Under the pieces are notes generated by a model. The model was not told the origin of the DNA, did not search any database, and saw nothing but the letters and a program-made list of their open reading frames with translations. Positions 16,605-26,116 of a stretch of 64,000 nucleotides of DNA are shown here, in pieces. The stretch is from Andreesenia sp964489735. GTDB taxonomy: Bacteria > Bacillota > Clostridia > Tissierellales > Gottschalkiaceae. The stretch lies in the NCBI GenBank assembly GCA_964489735.1, contig CAZBAL010000005.1:1-64000 (forward strand). Reading direction: 5' to 3'. The translations under genes were made by a program, and so were the position numbers. Positions within the stretch are counted from its first letter, which is position 1, and every line of letters starts with the position of its first letter.

Positions 16605-17309
16605 ATGGTTAGTTCTAAACAAGGAACGGATAGAGCTAGAAAACTGTTATTTGGTTTTTCCATTTTGGTTTTCCTGCTGTTTCTAGGCTATCCTCTTGCC
16701 ATGATTTTAGTAAAAGCTTTTGTATCTAGCGATGGGATATCGCTTAGAACATTCAGCGAAGTAATCAGCAGTACAACTCTTATAGAGTCTTTTAGGAATA
16801 GTTTTATAATATCTCTGATTAGCGCTGTTTTTACAACTGTTATTGCATTCGTACTGGCTTTTGCAATAAATTATACGAATATTTCGGATAAGTTCAAAAA
16901 AACCATCAGAACTCTGACAATCCTTCCTATGTTTCTTCCAACTATCACTTATGGATTTGCAATAATGTATTCATTTGGAAAACAGGGGTTTTGGACACAG
17001 AAACTGGGGTTCAACATAATAAATATTTATGGATTTAATGGACTTCTGATTGGCTATTTTATCTATACTCTGCCTATTTCATTTTTATTAATTGATAATG
17101 GAATGAAATATATAGACAGAAAATATGGTTTGGTTTCCAGACTTTTGAAAGATTCGCCTTTTAAGACTTTCAAAAATACTGTTCTTCAGCCTTTGAAACC
17201 TACATTTTTTATATCCGTTATTCAGTGCTTTTTTCTATCATTTACTGATTTCGGTATACCCACTTCATTGGGCGGAAAGACAGAGCTGATTTCAAAATTG
17301 CTGTATTAA
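16605..17309 (+). CDS. phosphonate ABC permease, N-terminal half (ends at in-frame TAA)
   Basis: The first half of a fused two-domain permease: 234 residues with about five or six membrane segments (LFGFSILVFLLFLGYPLAMI, RNSFIISLISAVFTTVIAFV, LPTITYGFAIMYSF and others). It ends at TAA (17307-17309) in the middle of the domain. The next codon, CAG, and the downstream half are in the same frame. Homologous permeases of aminoethylphosphonate systems are one chain of about 550 residues. The TAA fits a C-to-T change of a CAA glutamine codon, since the next codon is also Gln. It may be a real nonsense mutation, a sequencing error, or a split that still assembles. Start ATG 16605 follows AAGGAGAG. 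Confidence 0.8.
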   Translation: MVSSKQGTDRARKLLFGFSILVFLLFLGYPLAMILVKAFVSSDGISLRTFSEVISSTTLIESFRNSFIISLISAVFTTVIAFVLAFAINYTNISDKFKKTIRTLTILPMFLPTITYGFAIMYSFGKQGFWTQKLGFNIINIYGFNGLLIGYFIYTLPISFLLIDNGMKYIDRKYGLVSRLLKDSPFKTFKNTVLQPLKPTFFISVIQCFFLSFTDFGIPTSLGGKTELISKLLY

Positions 17310-17312
17310 CAG

Positions 17313-18281
17313 ATGATGGGAGCTATTCCAGACTTCAACAGAGGTGCTGTAATTGCGATATTTATGCTTCTTCCATCAATAATAAGTGTTGTAATTCTAA
17401 AAAAGCTGGAACAGAATGCATCTTCTACAGATATCAGCAGTTATAAGGAGATAAGAACAAATAGAAAAAGAGATATTTTTGCTGGTATAGTATCAGCATT
17501 AACCGTAATGTATATACTCTCAATATTTTTTGTGATTTTTGTTATACCATTTGTTCAGTCTTGGCCTTATGAGAGAGACTTTACTCTTGTGAACTTTAAG
17601 ACTATGTTCAGCGACAGCAGTCTGATTCTGACTTATAGAAACTCCATAATCATTGCACTTCTTACAGCTGCTCTTGGAACTATGCTGGCTTATGCTTCTG
17701 CCATATTCACGAGTAGAAAGTCTGCTTCATTTAAACACTCTAAGATATTGAACGGTGTTGCATCAGTTGTTAATACGGTTCCTGGTATGGTTCTTGGTAT
17801 TGCGTACCTGCTGGCTTTTTCGGGCAGCTCGCTGCAGAATACAATTATAATAATAATTCTCTGTAATATTATTCACTATTTTTCAACACCATACCTGATG
17901 TTTCAGGACTCTCTTAGCAAACTGAATCAGAACTGGGAGACCACAGCAAAACTACTGGGAGATAGCTGGTTTAAGACAGTATTCAAAATTGTAACTCCTA
18001 ATGTAAAGCACACTATTATAGAAGTGTTTTCATATTACTTCATAAACTCCATGGTAACGGTTAGTGCGGTAATATTTATTGTCAGCGCGAAGACAATGGT
18101 TATAACAGCAAAGATTAAGGAGTTGCAGTATTATGGAAGGTTCAATGATATATTCATACTCTCACTCTTAATACTGGCAACAAACTTAATACTAAAAGCC
18201 ATTACTAATATTCAAGTGAAGAAATCCAGAAGATTTACTAGAAGGAAGGCTGTAACAAAGAGTATCGCAAGAAAATCATAA
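17313..18281 (+). CDS. phosphonate ABC permease, C-terminal half
   Basis: This 322-residue second half is in frame with the preceding half, one codon beyond its stop. It has about seven membrane segments (GAVIAIFMLLPSIISVVIL, IIIALLTAALGTMLAYASA, GMVLGIAYLLAFSG and others) and a permease loop near ETTAKLLGDSWFKTVFKI, the site where the ATPase docks. The first ATG (17313) has no ribosome site upstream, so separate translation would depend on reinitiation or coupling. Together the two parts have normal fused-permease length (about 558 residues). Confidence 0.78.
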   Translation: MMGAIPDFNRGAVIAIFMLLPSIISVVILKKLEQNASSTDISSYKEIRTNRKRDIFAGIVSALTVMYILSIFFVIFVIPFVQSWPYERDFTLVNFKTMFSDSSLILTYRNSIIIALLTAALGTMLAYASAIFTSRKSASFKHSKILNGVASVVNTVPGMVLGIAYLLAFSGSSLQNTIIIIILCNIIHYFSTPYLMFQDSLSKLNQNWETTAKLLGDSWFKTVFKIVTPNVKHTIIEVFSYYFINSMVTVSAVIFIVSAKTMVITAKIKELQYYGRFNDIFILSLLILATNLILKAITNIQVKKSRRFTRRKAVTKSIARKS

Positions 18282-18376
18282 GAAAATTATAAGAGAACTA
18301 TAAGAGAACATAAGTACTTATAAGCAATTAAATTAATAAATTGAAAACGATGAGAACTAAAACTGGAGGAATAAAA

Positions 18377-19372
18377 ATGAATTTTAAAAAAGCATTATTA
18401 AAAGGACTTGCAGTAATAATAAGTGTAGGGATTTTCTCTACAGGATGTGGAGATAAGGAAACTTCATCTAAAGTTGTAATATATTCAAATGCAGATGAGG
18501 AGCCTATCGAAGCGATAAAAAAAGCACTGGATGAAAGTGATATGAAAGATAAGTATATCATTCAGTCTTTCGGTACTTCAGAGCTTGGAGGAAAGCTTTT
18601 AGCTGAAGGTAAGAATATTGAAGCTGATATGGTGACTATGAGTTCATTCTATCTGGACAGTGCTCAGGAAAAGGAAAATCTGTTTATAGACTTTGAGCCT
18701 GATATTAAATCTCTAGAAAGCACTCCGAAGTTCAGATATCCTCTGACTGTTCAGGAAGGAGCTATATTCTATAATACGAATGCTATAAAGGACAGCAATT
18801 TAACTGCTCCAAAGTCACTAAAGGAACTTGCAGATTCTAAATATGCAGACAATATATCTCTTTCAGATATAAACCACTCTTCTACTGCATGGCTTACTAT
18901 ACAAGCACTTATTGATGCTTATGGTGAAGATGAGTCTGAAAAGATACTGAGTGATATTTACAAAAATGCAGGTGATCATCTGGAGAGTTCTGGTTCTGCA
19001 CCACTAAAGAAAGTTAGAGTAGGTGAAGTTCCAATAGGAATCGGACTTAGACACCAGGCAGTACTGGATAAGCAAGCTGGTCAGCCGATTGACTTTGTAG
19101 ACCCAGAAGAAGGTACTTTCAGTTTAACTGAGTCAATAGCAATAATTGATAAGGGAAATGCTGAGAAAGAAGAAAATGCCAAGAAGATTGCAGATATCAT
19201 CTTAAAGGAAGCCAGAAAAGAAATAATCAATATGTATCCTACTGCACTATATGAAGGAGAAAGTGTGAGTTCAGAGTTTGAATCAAGTAAAAAGAAGGTA
19301 TTCCCTCAAGAACTGACTGTAGATCTATTAAAAACGCACCAGGAACTATCTGAAAAAGCTAAAGGAAAATAA
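18377..19372 (+). CDS. phosphonate ABC substrate-binding lipoprotein
   Basis: A 331-residue extracellular binding protein anchored by a lipid: signal LLKGLAVIISVGIFSTGC with lipobox STGC. The mature part begins with KVVIYSNADEEPIEAIKKAL, the opening strand of group 1 (iron/phosphonate-type) binding proteins, and includes YPLTVQEGAIFYNTNAI. The ATG at 18377 follows GGAGG by 6 bases; the upstream ATG at 18341 is not supported. It lies between the permease and phnWX, which suggests 2-aminoethylphosphonate as ligand. Confidence 0.88.
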   Translation: MNFKKALLKGLAVIISVGIFSTGCGDKETSSKVVIYSNADEEPIEAIKKALDESDMKDKYIIQSFGTSELGGKLLAEGKNIEADMVTMSSFYLDSAQEKENLFIDFEPDIKSLESTPKFRYPLTVQEGAIFYNTNAIKDSNLTAPKSLKELADSKYADNISLSDINHSSTAWLTIQALIDAYGEDESEKILSDIYKNAGDHLESSGSAPLKKVRVGEVPIGIGLRHQAVLDKQAGQPIDFVDPEEGTFSLTESIAIIDKGNAEKEENAKKIADIILKEARKEIINMYPTALYEGESVSSEFESSKKKVFPQELTVDLLKTHQELSEKAKGK

Positions 19373-19385
19373 GGAGAGATAAAAG

Positions 19386-21248
19386 ATGAATTATAAACTA
19401 CTGACACCTGGACCTTTAACAACAACAGAAACCGTAAAAAGTACTATGATGTGCGATCACTGCACTTGGGATGATGAATATAAGCAAATCACTCAATCAA
19501 TAAGAGCAGAACTTCTTAAGCTAGGTGAGGTTGATTCTGATGAATACACTGCTGTTCTTATGCAAGGAAGTGGAACTTTTGGCGTTGAATCAGTAATTTC
19601 ATCAATAGTAGGAGCAGATGAAAAGATTCTTTTTCTTACTAATGGTGCATATGGAGACAGAATGGTGCAGATTGCAAAGTCTCATAAAATTAATAATACA
19701 GTCTATAATGTGCCAGATAATGAAACTTTCGATATAGAAAAGCTTAGAACTATACTGGATGAAGAAACTGATATAGATTATATTGCTGTAGTGCACAGCG
19801 AAACTACAACTGGAATAATGAACGATATAAAGACGATAGGAAAAGTGGCAAAGGAATACAATAAAAAGTATTTTGTAGATGCAATGTCCAGTTTCGGCGG
19901 GATCAACCTTCCTATAAATGACTGGGGTATTGACTTCTTGGTTTCTAGTGCTAACAAATGTATTCAAGGTGTTCCTGGCTTCTCTTTTGTGATTGCTAGA
20001 AAATATTTGATTGAAGCATCTAAAGGAAATGCGAGGACCCTGTCACTTGATCTCTATGATCAATATAAGACTATGGACAAAGACGGTAAATGGAGATACA
20101 CTTCTCCTACACATACAGTGCTTGCTTTTAAAGCTGCACTTGCAGAGCTAAGGGCAGAAGGCGGGATTGAAGCGAGAAACAGAAGATATCAGATGAATAA
20201 TGATATTCTGATTTCTTCGATGAACAAGCTTGGCTTTAAATCTTATATAGACAAAAGTCTTCAAGGTCCATTCATCACCTCTTTCCTTTTTCCTGAGGAG
20301 GAATCATTTAACTTTAATGATATGTACAGTTTCATAAAAGAGAGAGGCTTCGTAATATACCCTGGTAAGCTCACAGATATTGAAAGCTTTAGAATAGGAA
20401 ATATTGGCGAGATATATCCTGAAGATATTGAAAAATTGGTATCTATAATTGAAATATACATGAATAGAAATAAGCTGAAAAGCATCGAAGCTGTTATATT
20501 CGACTGGGCAGGAACCACGATAGACTTTGGATGTATGGCGCCTGTTGCTGCATTCTCAGAAGCTTTTATGGAAAAAGGAATTGAAGTTACAGAAGAAGAA
20601 GTAAGAGAGCCTATGGGAATGCTAAAAATTGATCATATTAGAGAGATGTTGAAAACTGAAAGAATCTCTAAACTTTGGAAAGAAAAGTACAGTAGGGATT
20701 GGACAGAAGATGATGTGAAAAGCATCTATAAGATAAGTGAAGATAAGCTCCTATCTACTGTTGCTAATTTTACTGATATAAAACCATATTTACTCGAAAC
20801 TATTGAAAAGCTTAGAAATAAAGGAATAAAAATCGGTTCTACTACAGGCTATACCGAAGAAATGATGAATATAGTCGTTGAAAAAGCAAAAGCAAATGGA
20901 TACTCTCCTGACTACTGGATTACTCCTAATTCAGTTAATAATATGGGCAGACCTTATCCTTATATGATTTTTAAAAACCTTGAAGTTCTAGGCATTAAAT
21001 CAGTTGATAAAGCAGTAAAAATTGGTGATACCATTTCCGATATTACAGAAGGCAAAAATGCAGGTTTGATATCGATTGGAATCTTAGAGGGCAGCTCCCT
21101 TGTAGGATTCTCTAAAGACAGCTTTGAAGCTTTAGATGATGCATCAAAAGAAATACTGATGGACAATGCCCGAGCAAAGTATTATGAAGCAGATGCAGAT
21201 TATGTTATCAATAATCTCAGTGAGCTCAATACCCTGCTGAATATTTAA
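19386..21248 (+). CDS. phnWX: bifunctional 2-aminoethylphosphonate transaminase / phosphonoacetaldehyde hydrolase
   Basis: One 620-residue chain carries both steps that release phosphate from 2-aminoethylphosphonate. Residues 1-360 are PhnW, with opening LLTPGPLTTTETVK and PLP lysine in SSANKCIQGVPGF (about 192). Residues 365-620 are PhnX, a HAD-fold phosphonatase with nucleophile Asp in VIFDWAGTTIDFG and the Schiff-base lysine in GMLKIDHIREML. The products are alanine, acetaldehyde and phosphate. AAGGAGAG precedes the ATG. It is the last gene of the transporter operon and is followed by a terminator, which supports a complete uptake-and-use unit if the permease works. Confidence 0.95.
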   Translation: MNYKLLTPGPLTTTETVKSTMMCDHCTWDDEYKQITQSIRAELLKLGEVDSDEYTAVLMQGSGTFGVESVISSIVGADEKILFLTNGAYGDRMVQIAKSHKINNTVYNVPDNETFDIEKLRTILDEETDIDYIAVVHSETTTGIMNDIKTIGKVAKEYNKKYFVDAMSSFGGINLPINDWGIDFLVSSANKCIQGVPGFSFVIARKYLIEASKGNARTLSLDLYDQYKTMDKDGKWRYTSPTHTVLAFKAALAELRAEGGIEARNRRYQMNNDILISSMNKLGFKSYIDKSLQGPFITSFLFPEEESFNFNDMYSFIKERGFVIYPGKLTDIESFRIGNIGEIYPEDIEKLVSIIEIYMNRNKLKSIEAVIFDWAGTTIDFGCMAPVAAFSEAFMEKGIEVTEEEVREPMGMLKIDHIREMLKTERISKLWKEKYSRDWTEDDVKSIYKISEDKLLSTVANFTDIKPYLLETIEKLRNKGIKIGSTTGYTEEMMNIVVEKAKANGYSPDYWITPNSVNNMGRPYPYMIFKNLEVLGIKSVDKAVKIGDTISDITEGKNAGLISIGILEGSSLVGFSKDSFEALDDASKEILMDNARAKYYEADADYVINNLSELNTLLNI

Positions 21249-21312
21249 TATACAATTTTTATCACTGCCTTTAGCATATATTTTAATATGCCTAAGTAAT
21301 ATATACTCCCCC

Positions 21313-21374
21313 AAGAACTGGCCTTGGCAGAGTCAATGATTAATTGGCTCTCAATAGGTCGGTTCTTATTTTTT
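21313..21374 (+). terminator. terminator after phnWX
   Basis: AAGAACTGGCCT (from 21313) pairs with AGGTCGGTTCTT (to 21367), with a second inner stem GAGTCAAT/ATTGGCTC, then ATTTTTT. No riboswitch-like core was seen in 21249-21541, which also holds the metN promoter (TATAAT at 21498-21503). Confidence 0.82.
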
Positions 21375-21541
21375 ACTCCCAATTTATATTATTTTATATT
21401 ATTCTTCACTAGTTCATATATCCTGATTATTCATTTAGATCCTCTATTTATGAATAGAATAGATTGAATTGTTTTATACTTTTTTTGAGTTTTGGGTTAT
21501 AATATAAATTGATAAAATAATGTATTTAAGGCGGTGATGTC

Positions 21542-22558
21542 TTGATAAAATTAGAATCCTTAAGTAAAGTTTTTGATATTAAGGATGGCTCTAAAGTCAA
21601 AGCTGTAGATAATGTCAGTCTTGATATAGCAAAGGGCGATATATTCGGAATCATAGGTTTAAGTGGTGCCGGAAAATCTACTCTTGTTAGAATGATCAAC
21701 AGACTTGAAGAACCTTCTAGTGGTTCTGTAATAATAGATGGTAAAGATATTACTAAAATGAGTCAATCAGATTTAAGAGAAGGCAGAAAAGAAATAGGAA
21801 TGATATTCCAGCATTTCAATCTTCTATCTTCAAGAACTGTTGCAGGTAATATTGCTTACCCTCTTGAGATCTCAGGCGCAAGCAAAGCTGATATTGAAAA
21901 CAGAATAGATGAGCTATTGAAACTGGTAGGTCTATCCGATAAAAAAGAAGCCTACCCTGCCCAGCTTTCAGGTGGACAGAAACAGAGGGTAGCAATTGCG
22001 AGAGCTCTTGCCAACAACCCTAAGATACTTTTATGTGATGAAGCCACTTCAGCACTGGACCCTAAAACAACAAGCTCAATTCTTTCTCTTCTAAAAGATA
22101 TTAGAGAGAGGCTCGGTATTACAATCGTTTTGATAACTCATCAGATGGAGGTAATCAGAGAGATATGTGATAAGGTAGCCATAATGGAAAATGGGATAGT
22201 TATTGAATCAGGAACTGTAGAAAATGTCTTCTCCAATCCCAAAACGGAAACAGCAAAGAATTTCGTCTTTGGTATCAGACCTAGCAGCGATTATAAAGAT
22301 GTCTTTCCTAAGATCCCTGGTTCTGTAGTAGTGGAAATCTCATATCTGGGTGATTCTGCTCAAAGACCTATAGTTTCACATCTCATAAAAGAACATGATA
22401 TTGATGTAAATATCGTTTCTGGGGATATTGACAGACTGATGAGCACATCAGTTGGTCACCTTATAATCCAACTGCTAGGAGATAAAGAAAATATAGAAAA
22501 CGCTTTAGCTGCACTGAAACAACAAAATATTTCAACAGAGGTGATATGGAATGGCTAA
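21542..22558 (+). CDS. metN: methionine ABC importer ATPase
   Basis: MetN powers uptake of methionine. The 338-residue protein has Walker A GLSGAGKSTLVR, signature LSGGQKQRVAIARAL, Walker B ILLCDEATSALD and a C-terminal regulatory NIL/ACT-like domain (about residues 260-338), which in this family senses methionine. Translation starts at TTG 21542, preceded by AAGGCGGTGAT. It overlaps metI by 8 bases. No SAM riboswitch is recognisable upstream. Confidence 0.94.
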   Translation: MIKLESLSKVFDIKDGSKVKAVDNVSLDIAKGDIFGIIGLSGAGKSTLVRMINRLEEPSSGSVIIDGKDITKMSQSDLREGRKEIGMIFQHFNLLSSRTVAGNIAYPLEISGASKADIENRIDELLKLVGLSDKKEAYPAQLSGGQKQRVAIARALANNPKILLCDEATSALDPKTTSSILSLLKDIRERLGITIVLITHQMEVIREICDKVAIMENGIVIESGTVENVFSNPKTETAKNFVFGIRPSSDYKDVFPKIPGSVVVEISYLGDSAQRPIVSHLIKEHDIDVNIVSGDIDRLMSTSVGHLIIQLLGDKENIENALAALKQQNISTEVIWNG

Positions 22559-23213
22559 TTTTATAGCACCAGACCTATTATTCCCAGCTTTACTAGAAAC
22601 ACTTATCATGGTTCTGGCATCAACGATTGTCTCTGTGATTTTAGGTCTTCCATTAGGAGTGCTTTTATTTTTAACTGAAAGAGATGGCATATGGGAAAAT
22701 CTCAAATTAAACAGCATCTTAGGAACAATAGTAAATATTCTGAGATCTTTTCCTTTTTTGATTCTTATGATTGCAATAATTCCGTTTACTAGATTTATTG
22801 TCGGTACTACAACTGGTACTGCTGCTATTATAGTTCCATTATCAATTTCTGCTTTCCCTTTTGTGGCAAGAGTAATAGAATCAGCTTTAAGAGAAGTCGA
22901 CTCAGGACTTATAGAAGCTGCGCAGTCAATGGGATCAACAACTTTTCAGATAATCAGAAAAGTTCTAATTCCAGAGGCTATGCCGTCAATAGTCAGCGGT
23001 ATAACTCTTACTATAATAAACCTGATTGGATACTCTGCAATGGCTGGAGCTATTGGAGCAGGTGGTCTTGGAGACCTTGCCATGAGGTACGGTTATTATA
23101 GATACGAGCTGAATATCATGATAGTTTCGGTAATTGTAATAATTCTTTTAGTTCAGATAATTCAGGTCATTGGTAATAGGATTTCAATATCAATAAACAA
23201 CAAAAGAAGATAG
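22551..23213 (+). CDS. metI: methionine ABC importer permease
   Basis: The 220-residue permease has five membrane segments and the MetI-type coupling loop ALREVDSGLIEAAQSMGSTTFQII (about 105-128). The final segments include GYSAMAGAIGAGGLGDLA, highly typical of MetI. Its start overlaps the end of metN by 8 bases, so the two are translationally coupled. Confidence 0.95.
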   Translation: MANFIAPDLLFPALLETLIMVLASTIVSVILGLPLGVLLFLTERDGIWENLKLNSILGTIVNILRSFPFLILMIAIIPFTRFIVGTTTGTAAIIVPLSISAFPFVARVIESALREVDSGLIEAAQSMGSTTFQIIRKVLIPEAMPSIVSGITLTIINLIGYSAMAGAIGAGGLGDLAMRYGYYRYELNIMIVSVIVIILLVQIIQVIGNRISISINNKRR

Positions 23214-23363
23214 TTCATTTTGATCTGTTAGGTAAGTATACTTTGAATGTTTGAGTAGTTTGATAGGAATAGTATGAATATACTTTAATAACTGATTTAT
23301 ATATGATACTATTATGTAGTAATTATTTTTACTATTTAATAATATTTTAGGAGGAATTTATCT

Positions 23364-24158
23364 ATGAAAAAACTTTTTGCTGGACTTATTTTAACACTAA
23401 GCCTTGCAGTAGTTGGATGTGGCGGGGACAAATCCGCTGACAATAAGCTAGTTGTAGGGGCATCTCCAGAGCCTCACTCTAAAATCCTTGAACTTGTAAA
23501 GGATGATCTTAAAGAAGATGGTGTTGAGCTTGAGATAAAAGATTATAGCGACTATGTTCAGCCAAATATGGCTGTTGCTGATGGAGAGATTGATGCGAAC
23601 TTCTTCCAGCACGAACCTTATCTTGATAACTTTGTAGAAGAAAGAAAAGTTGATTTAGTTTCTGTAGGTAAAGTTCATATTGAGCCAATGGGTCTTTATT
23701 CAAAATCATTGAAATCTATAGATGACCTGGAAGATGGAGCAAAAATTTCAATTCCTAACGACCCTACAAACGGTGCAAGAGCACTGTTACTTCTTCAAGA
23801 AAACGGACTAATAAAACTTGATGAAAAAGCCGGATTCAATGCTACTGAAAAAGATATCACTGAGAATCCAAAAAACATTGAGATTCAGCCACTAGAAGCT
23901 GCACAGCTTTCTAGAACTCTAGAAGACGTTGATGCTTCAGTGATCAACGGAAACTATGCTCTTGAAGCTGGACTAAATCCTGTTGAAGATGCAATAGTAA
24001 TCGAAGGAAAAGAATCTCCTTATGCAAATATTCTTGTTGTTAAAAAAGGAAATGAAGATAATGAGAATATCAAAAAGCTTATAAATGCTCTTCAATCTGA
24101 AGAAGTTAAAAAATATATAGAAGATAACTATGATGGTGGAGTAGTACCTGCATTCTAG
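23364..24158 (+). CDS. metQ: methionine-binding lipoprotein
   Basis: A 264-residue lipoprotein with signal LFAGLILTLSLAVVGC and an NLPA/MetQ fold: GASPEPHSKILELV, then NFFQHEPYLDNFV and ISIPNDPTNGARALLLLQENG. It delivers methionine to MetNI. AGGAGG precedes the ATG. A 150-base spacer separates it from metI, but no terminator is evident there, so it is probably co-transcribed, perhaps with its own promoter. Confidence 0.95.
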   Translation: MKKLFAGLILTLSLAVVGCGGDKSADNKLVVGASPEPHSKILELVKDDLKEDGVELEIKDYSDYVQPNMAVADGEIDANFFQHEPYLDNFVEERKVDLVSVGKVHIEPMGLYSKSLKSIDDLEDGAKISIPNDPTNGARALLLLQENGLIKLDEKAGFNATEKDITENPKNIEIQPLEAAQLSRTLEDVDASVINGNYALEAGLNPVEDAIVIEGKESPYANILVVKKGNEDNENIKKLINALQSEEVKKYIEDNYDGGVVPAF

Positions 24159-24213
24159 TTATAAGAAATATATTCAGTTTTATTGAAAAATGAAGTTCAA
24201 GAAGTTCAATATA

Positions 24214-24261
24214 AAAGCCACCTCAATATGTTTAGTTAAATGAACATATTGAGGTGGCTTT
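24214..24261. terminator. bidirectional terminator between metQ and cstA
   Basis: A 19-base near-perfect stem, AAAGCCACCTCAATATGTT against AACATATTGAGGTGGCTTT, separates convergent metQ and cstA. T-rich sequence follows on the plus side and A-rich sequence precedes it, so it may serve both genes. Confidence 0.92.
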
Positions 24262-24370
24262 AACTTTTATAATTGCTTTATTAAGTATTTTATCGAATAC
24301 TTTAGTAGATATTGTAGATATTATAGATATTTAAATAAATAAGTGCTTATTTAATTAAAACTATCTGCTC

Positions 24371-25798
24371 TTAATCGGCTATAATACCGTTCGCTTTTAT
24401 TTTTCTGACTTTCCATATCATTGCTGCACATATTGCTAAAGCTATTACAGCTCCTAAAGGATAGGCAATTTTTGTTGCAAGTCGGAAACCTTCAGGTGCC
24501 TGTAGAATATAAGTGCTACACACAAAAGTCATAAATACAGCAGGTAATGTCGTAATCAATGTCAATTTATTCTTCATAGCTAAATATGCTGAAGCTGTCC
24601 ATAGAACAATTGTTGCCAGAGCTTGATTTGAAAATGCAAAATATCTCCAAATTATACTGAAATCAAGTCTCGTCAACGCAAATGCTATTATGAATAGCGG
24701 AGCAGCTAGTATTATTCTGTTTTTACGTGGTCCCTGCTCAAAATTAGTAGCATCTGCTATAGTCAGTCTAGCTGATCTAAAAGCAGTGTCTCCAGATGTA
24801 ATTGGACAGACAATAACTCCTATCATTGCCAGAACTCCACCAATTTTACCCATTATACTGAAAGAAATTTCATTGACAACTCCACCAGGTCCAGCTCCTC
24901 CTGCTAAGAATTCACCTAACTGAGGAACTCCTCCAAAGAAACTCATAGCAGCTGCTGCCCATATCATAGCAATAATTCCTTCTGCCGCCATAGCTCCATA
25001 AAATACTTGTCTACCATTTTTCTCATTCTTTAAACATCTCGCCATCATAGGAGACTGTGTAGAGTGGAATCCACTGATAGCCCCACATGCAATTGTTGTA
25101 AAGAGCATCGCCCAAACCGGAAGCCCTTGAGGATGCATTGATGTAAGCTGAAAAGGTGGTAATTCGAATTTACCTATCAACAGTCCGCCTCCAACTCCAA
25201 CTGCCATAGTAAGTAATGTAGCTCCAAAAAATGGATATATCCTACCGATTATCTTATCTACAGGAACAATAGTTGCAAGTACATAGTATACAAAGATTAT
25301 CGCAAGCCATATATTTAAGTCTGAAAGTCCTAGAAAACCTAAGCTAGCAAGTAATCCTGCAGGTCCTGTCATAAAAACCGTACCTGTTAGAACTAATAAA
25401 ACTACTGAAAATACTCTCATAAGCTTTCTAGCACCTTCACCTAAGTACTGCCCTGAGATTTCAGAAATACTGGCTCCTTTATTTCTCACACTTAACATTC
25501 CTGAGAAATAATCATGTACTCCTCCAGCAAAAACTGTTCCTAGAGCTATCCATACAAATGCTGATGGTCCAAACAACGCACCCTGAATCGCTCCAAAAAT
25601 AGGTCCTAATCCTGCAATATTTAGAAGTTGTATCAAAAACAGCTTTGGCGTGCTCATAGGAACGTAATCAACTCCATCCTCCATTTCACACGCACATGTC
25701 ACTCTATTGGGATCCACATCGAAAAATTTATCTACAAATCTTCCATATGTGAAGTATCCTATTATAATAACAATAGTACCAATAACAAATTGTAACAT
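24371..25798 (-). CDS. cstA: CstA-family carbon starvation / pyruvate or peptide carrier
   Basis: This 475-residue integral membrane protein has about 13 membrane segments and CstA-family signatures: GPIFGAIQGALFGPSAFVWI, FAGGVHDYFSGMLS and TSGDTAFRSARL. CstA and BtsT carriers take up pyruvate or peptides. This is the shorter form (about 480 against 700 residues in Escherichia coli) common in Clostridia. The ATG at 25798 is chosen because GGAGGTG lies 6 bases upstream; the GTG five codons earlier is within that site. The upstream stretch to 25970 has no gene. Confidence 0.92.
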   Translation of the reverse strand: MLQFVIGTIVIIIGYFTYGRFVDKFFDVDPNRVTCACEMEDGVDYVPMSTPKLFLIQLLNIAGLGPIFGAIQGALFGPSAFVWIALGTVFAGGVHDYFSGMLSVRNKGASISEISGQYLGEGARKLMRVFSVVLLVLTGTVFMTGPAGLLASLGFLGLSDLNIWLAIIFVYYVLATIVPVDKIIGRIYPFFGATLLTMAVGVGGGLLIGKFELPPFQLTSMHPQGLPVWAMLFTTIACGAISGFHSTQSPMMARCLKNEKNGRQVFYGAMAAEGIIAMIWAAAAMSFFGGVPQLGEFLAGGAGPGGVVNEISFSIMGKIGGVLAMIGVIVCPITSGDTAFRSARLTIADATNFEQGPRKNRIILAAPLFIIAFALTRLDFSIIWRYFAFSNQALATIVLWTASAYLAMKNKLTLITTLPAVFMTFVCSTYILQAPEGFRLATKIAYPLGAVIALAICAAMIWKVRKIKANGIIAD

Positions 25799-25970
25799 TT
25801 TTTTCACCTCCACATTTTTTTATTATCATATGTTTATTTATACTATACCCGCATAATTAATCTCTTTAATCACTTTTTTCTATTTTTTTCTATTTATTGT
25901 CTTTTGTATAATGCTCTATTTAAAAATATATGTCTGCAGCTCCCTATTTTACTAACTTTACAAGACATAA

Positions 25971-26026
25971 AAAAACACAGAACGCATATTGTATTTTTTT
26001 TAATACATTATGTATTCTGTGTTTTT
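25971..26026 (-). terminator. terminator after the HExxH lipoprotein gene
   Basis: AAAAACACAGAACGCATA pairs with TATGTATTCTGTGTTTTT around a T-rich loop. The stem is flanked by A and T runs, so it could work both ways. It lies about 90 bases after the 26117 stop. Confidence 0.8.
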
Positions 26027-26116
26027 CATTATAGTATTCTGTTTTATGTCCTCATTTAAAACTTATCTATTTTTATCTCTTCTTATCTGCTCTTATCTAT
26101 TCATAGCCACTCTTAT

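Noticed and set aside
21249..21541. Riboswitch in front of metN
   Set aside because: The expected SAM-riboswitch core (GATGAAAC, GGCAACC type motifs) is absent; the structure present is a terminator for phnWX.
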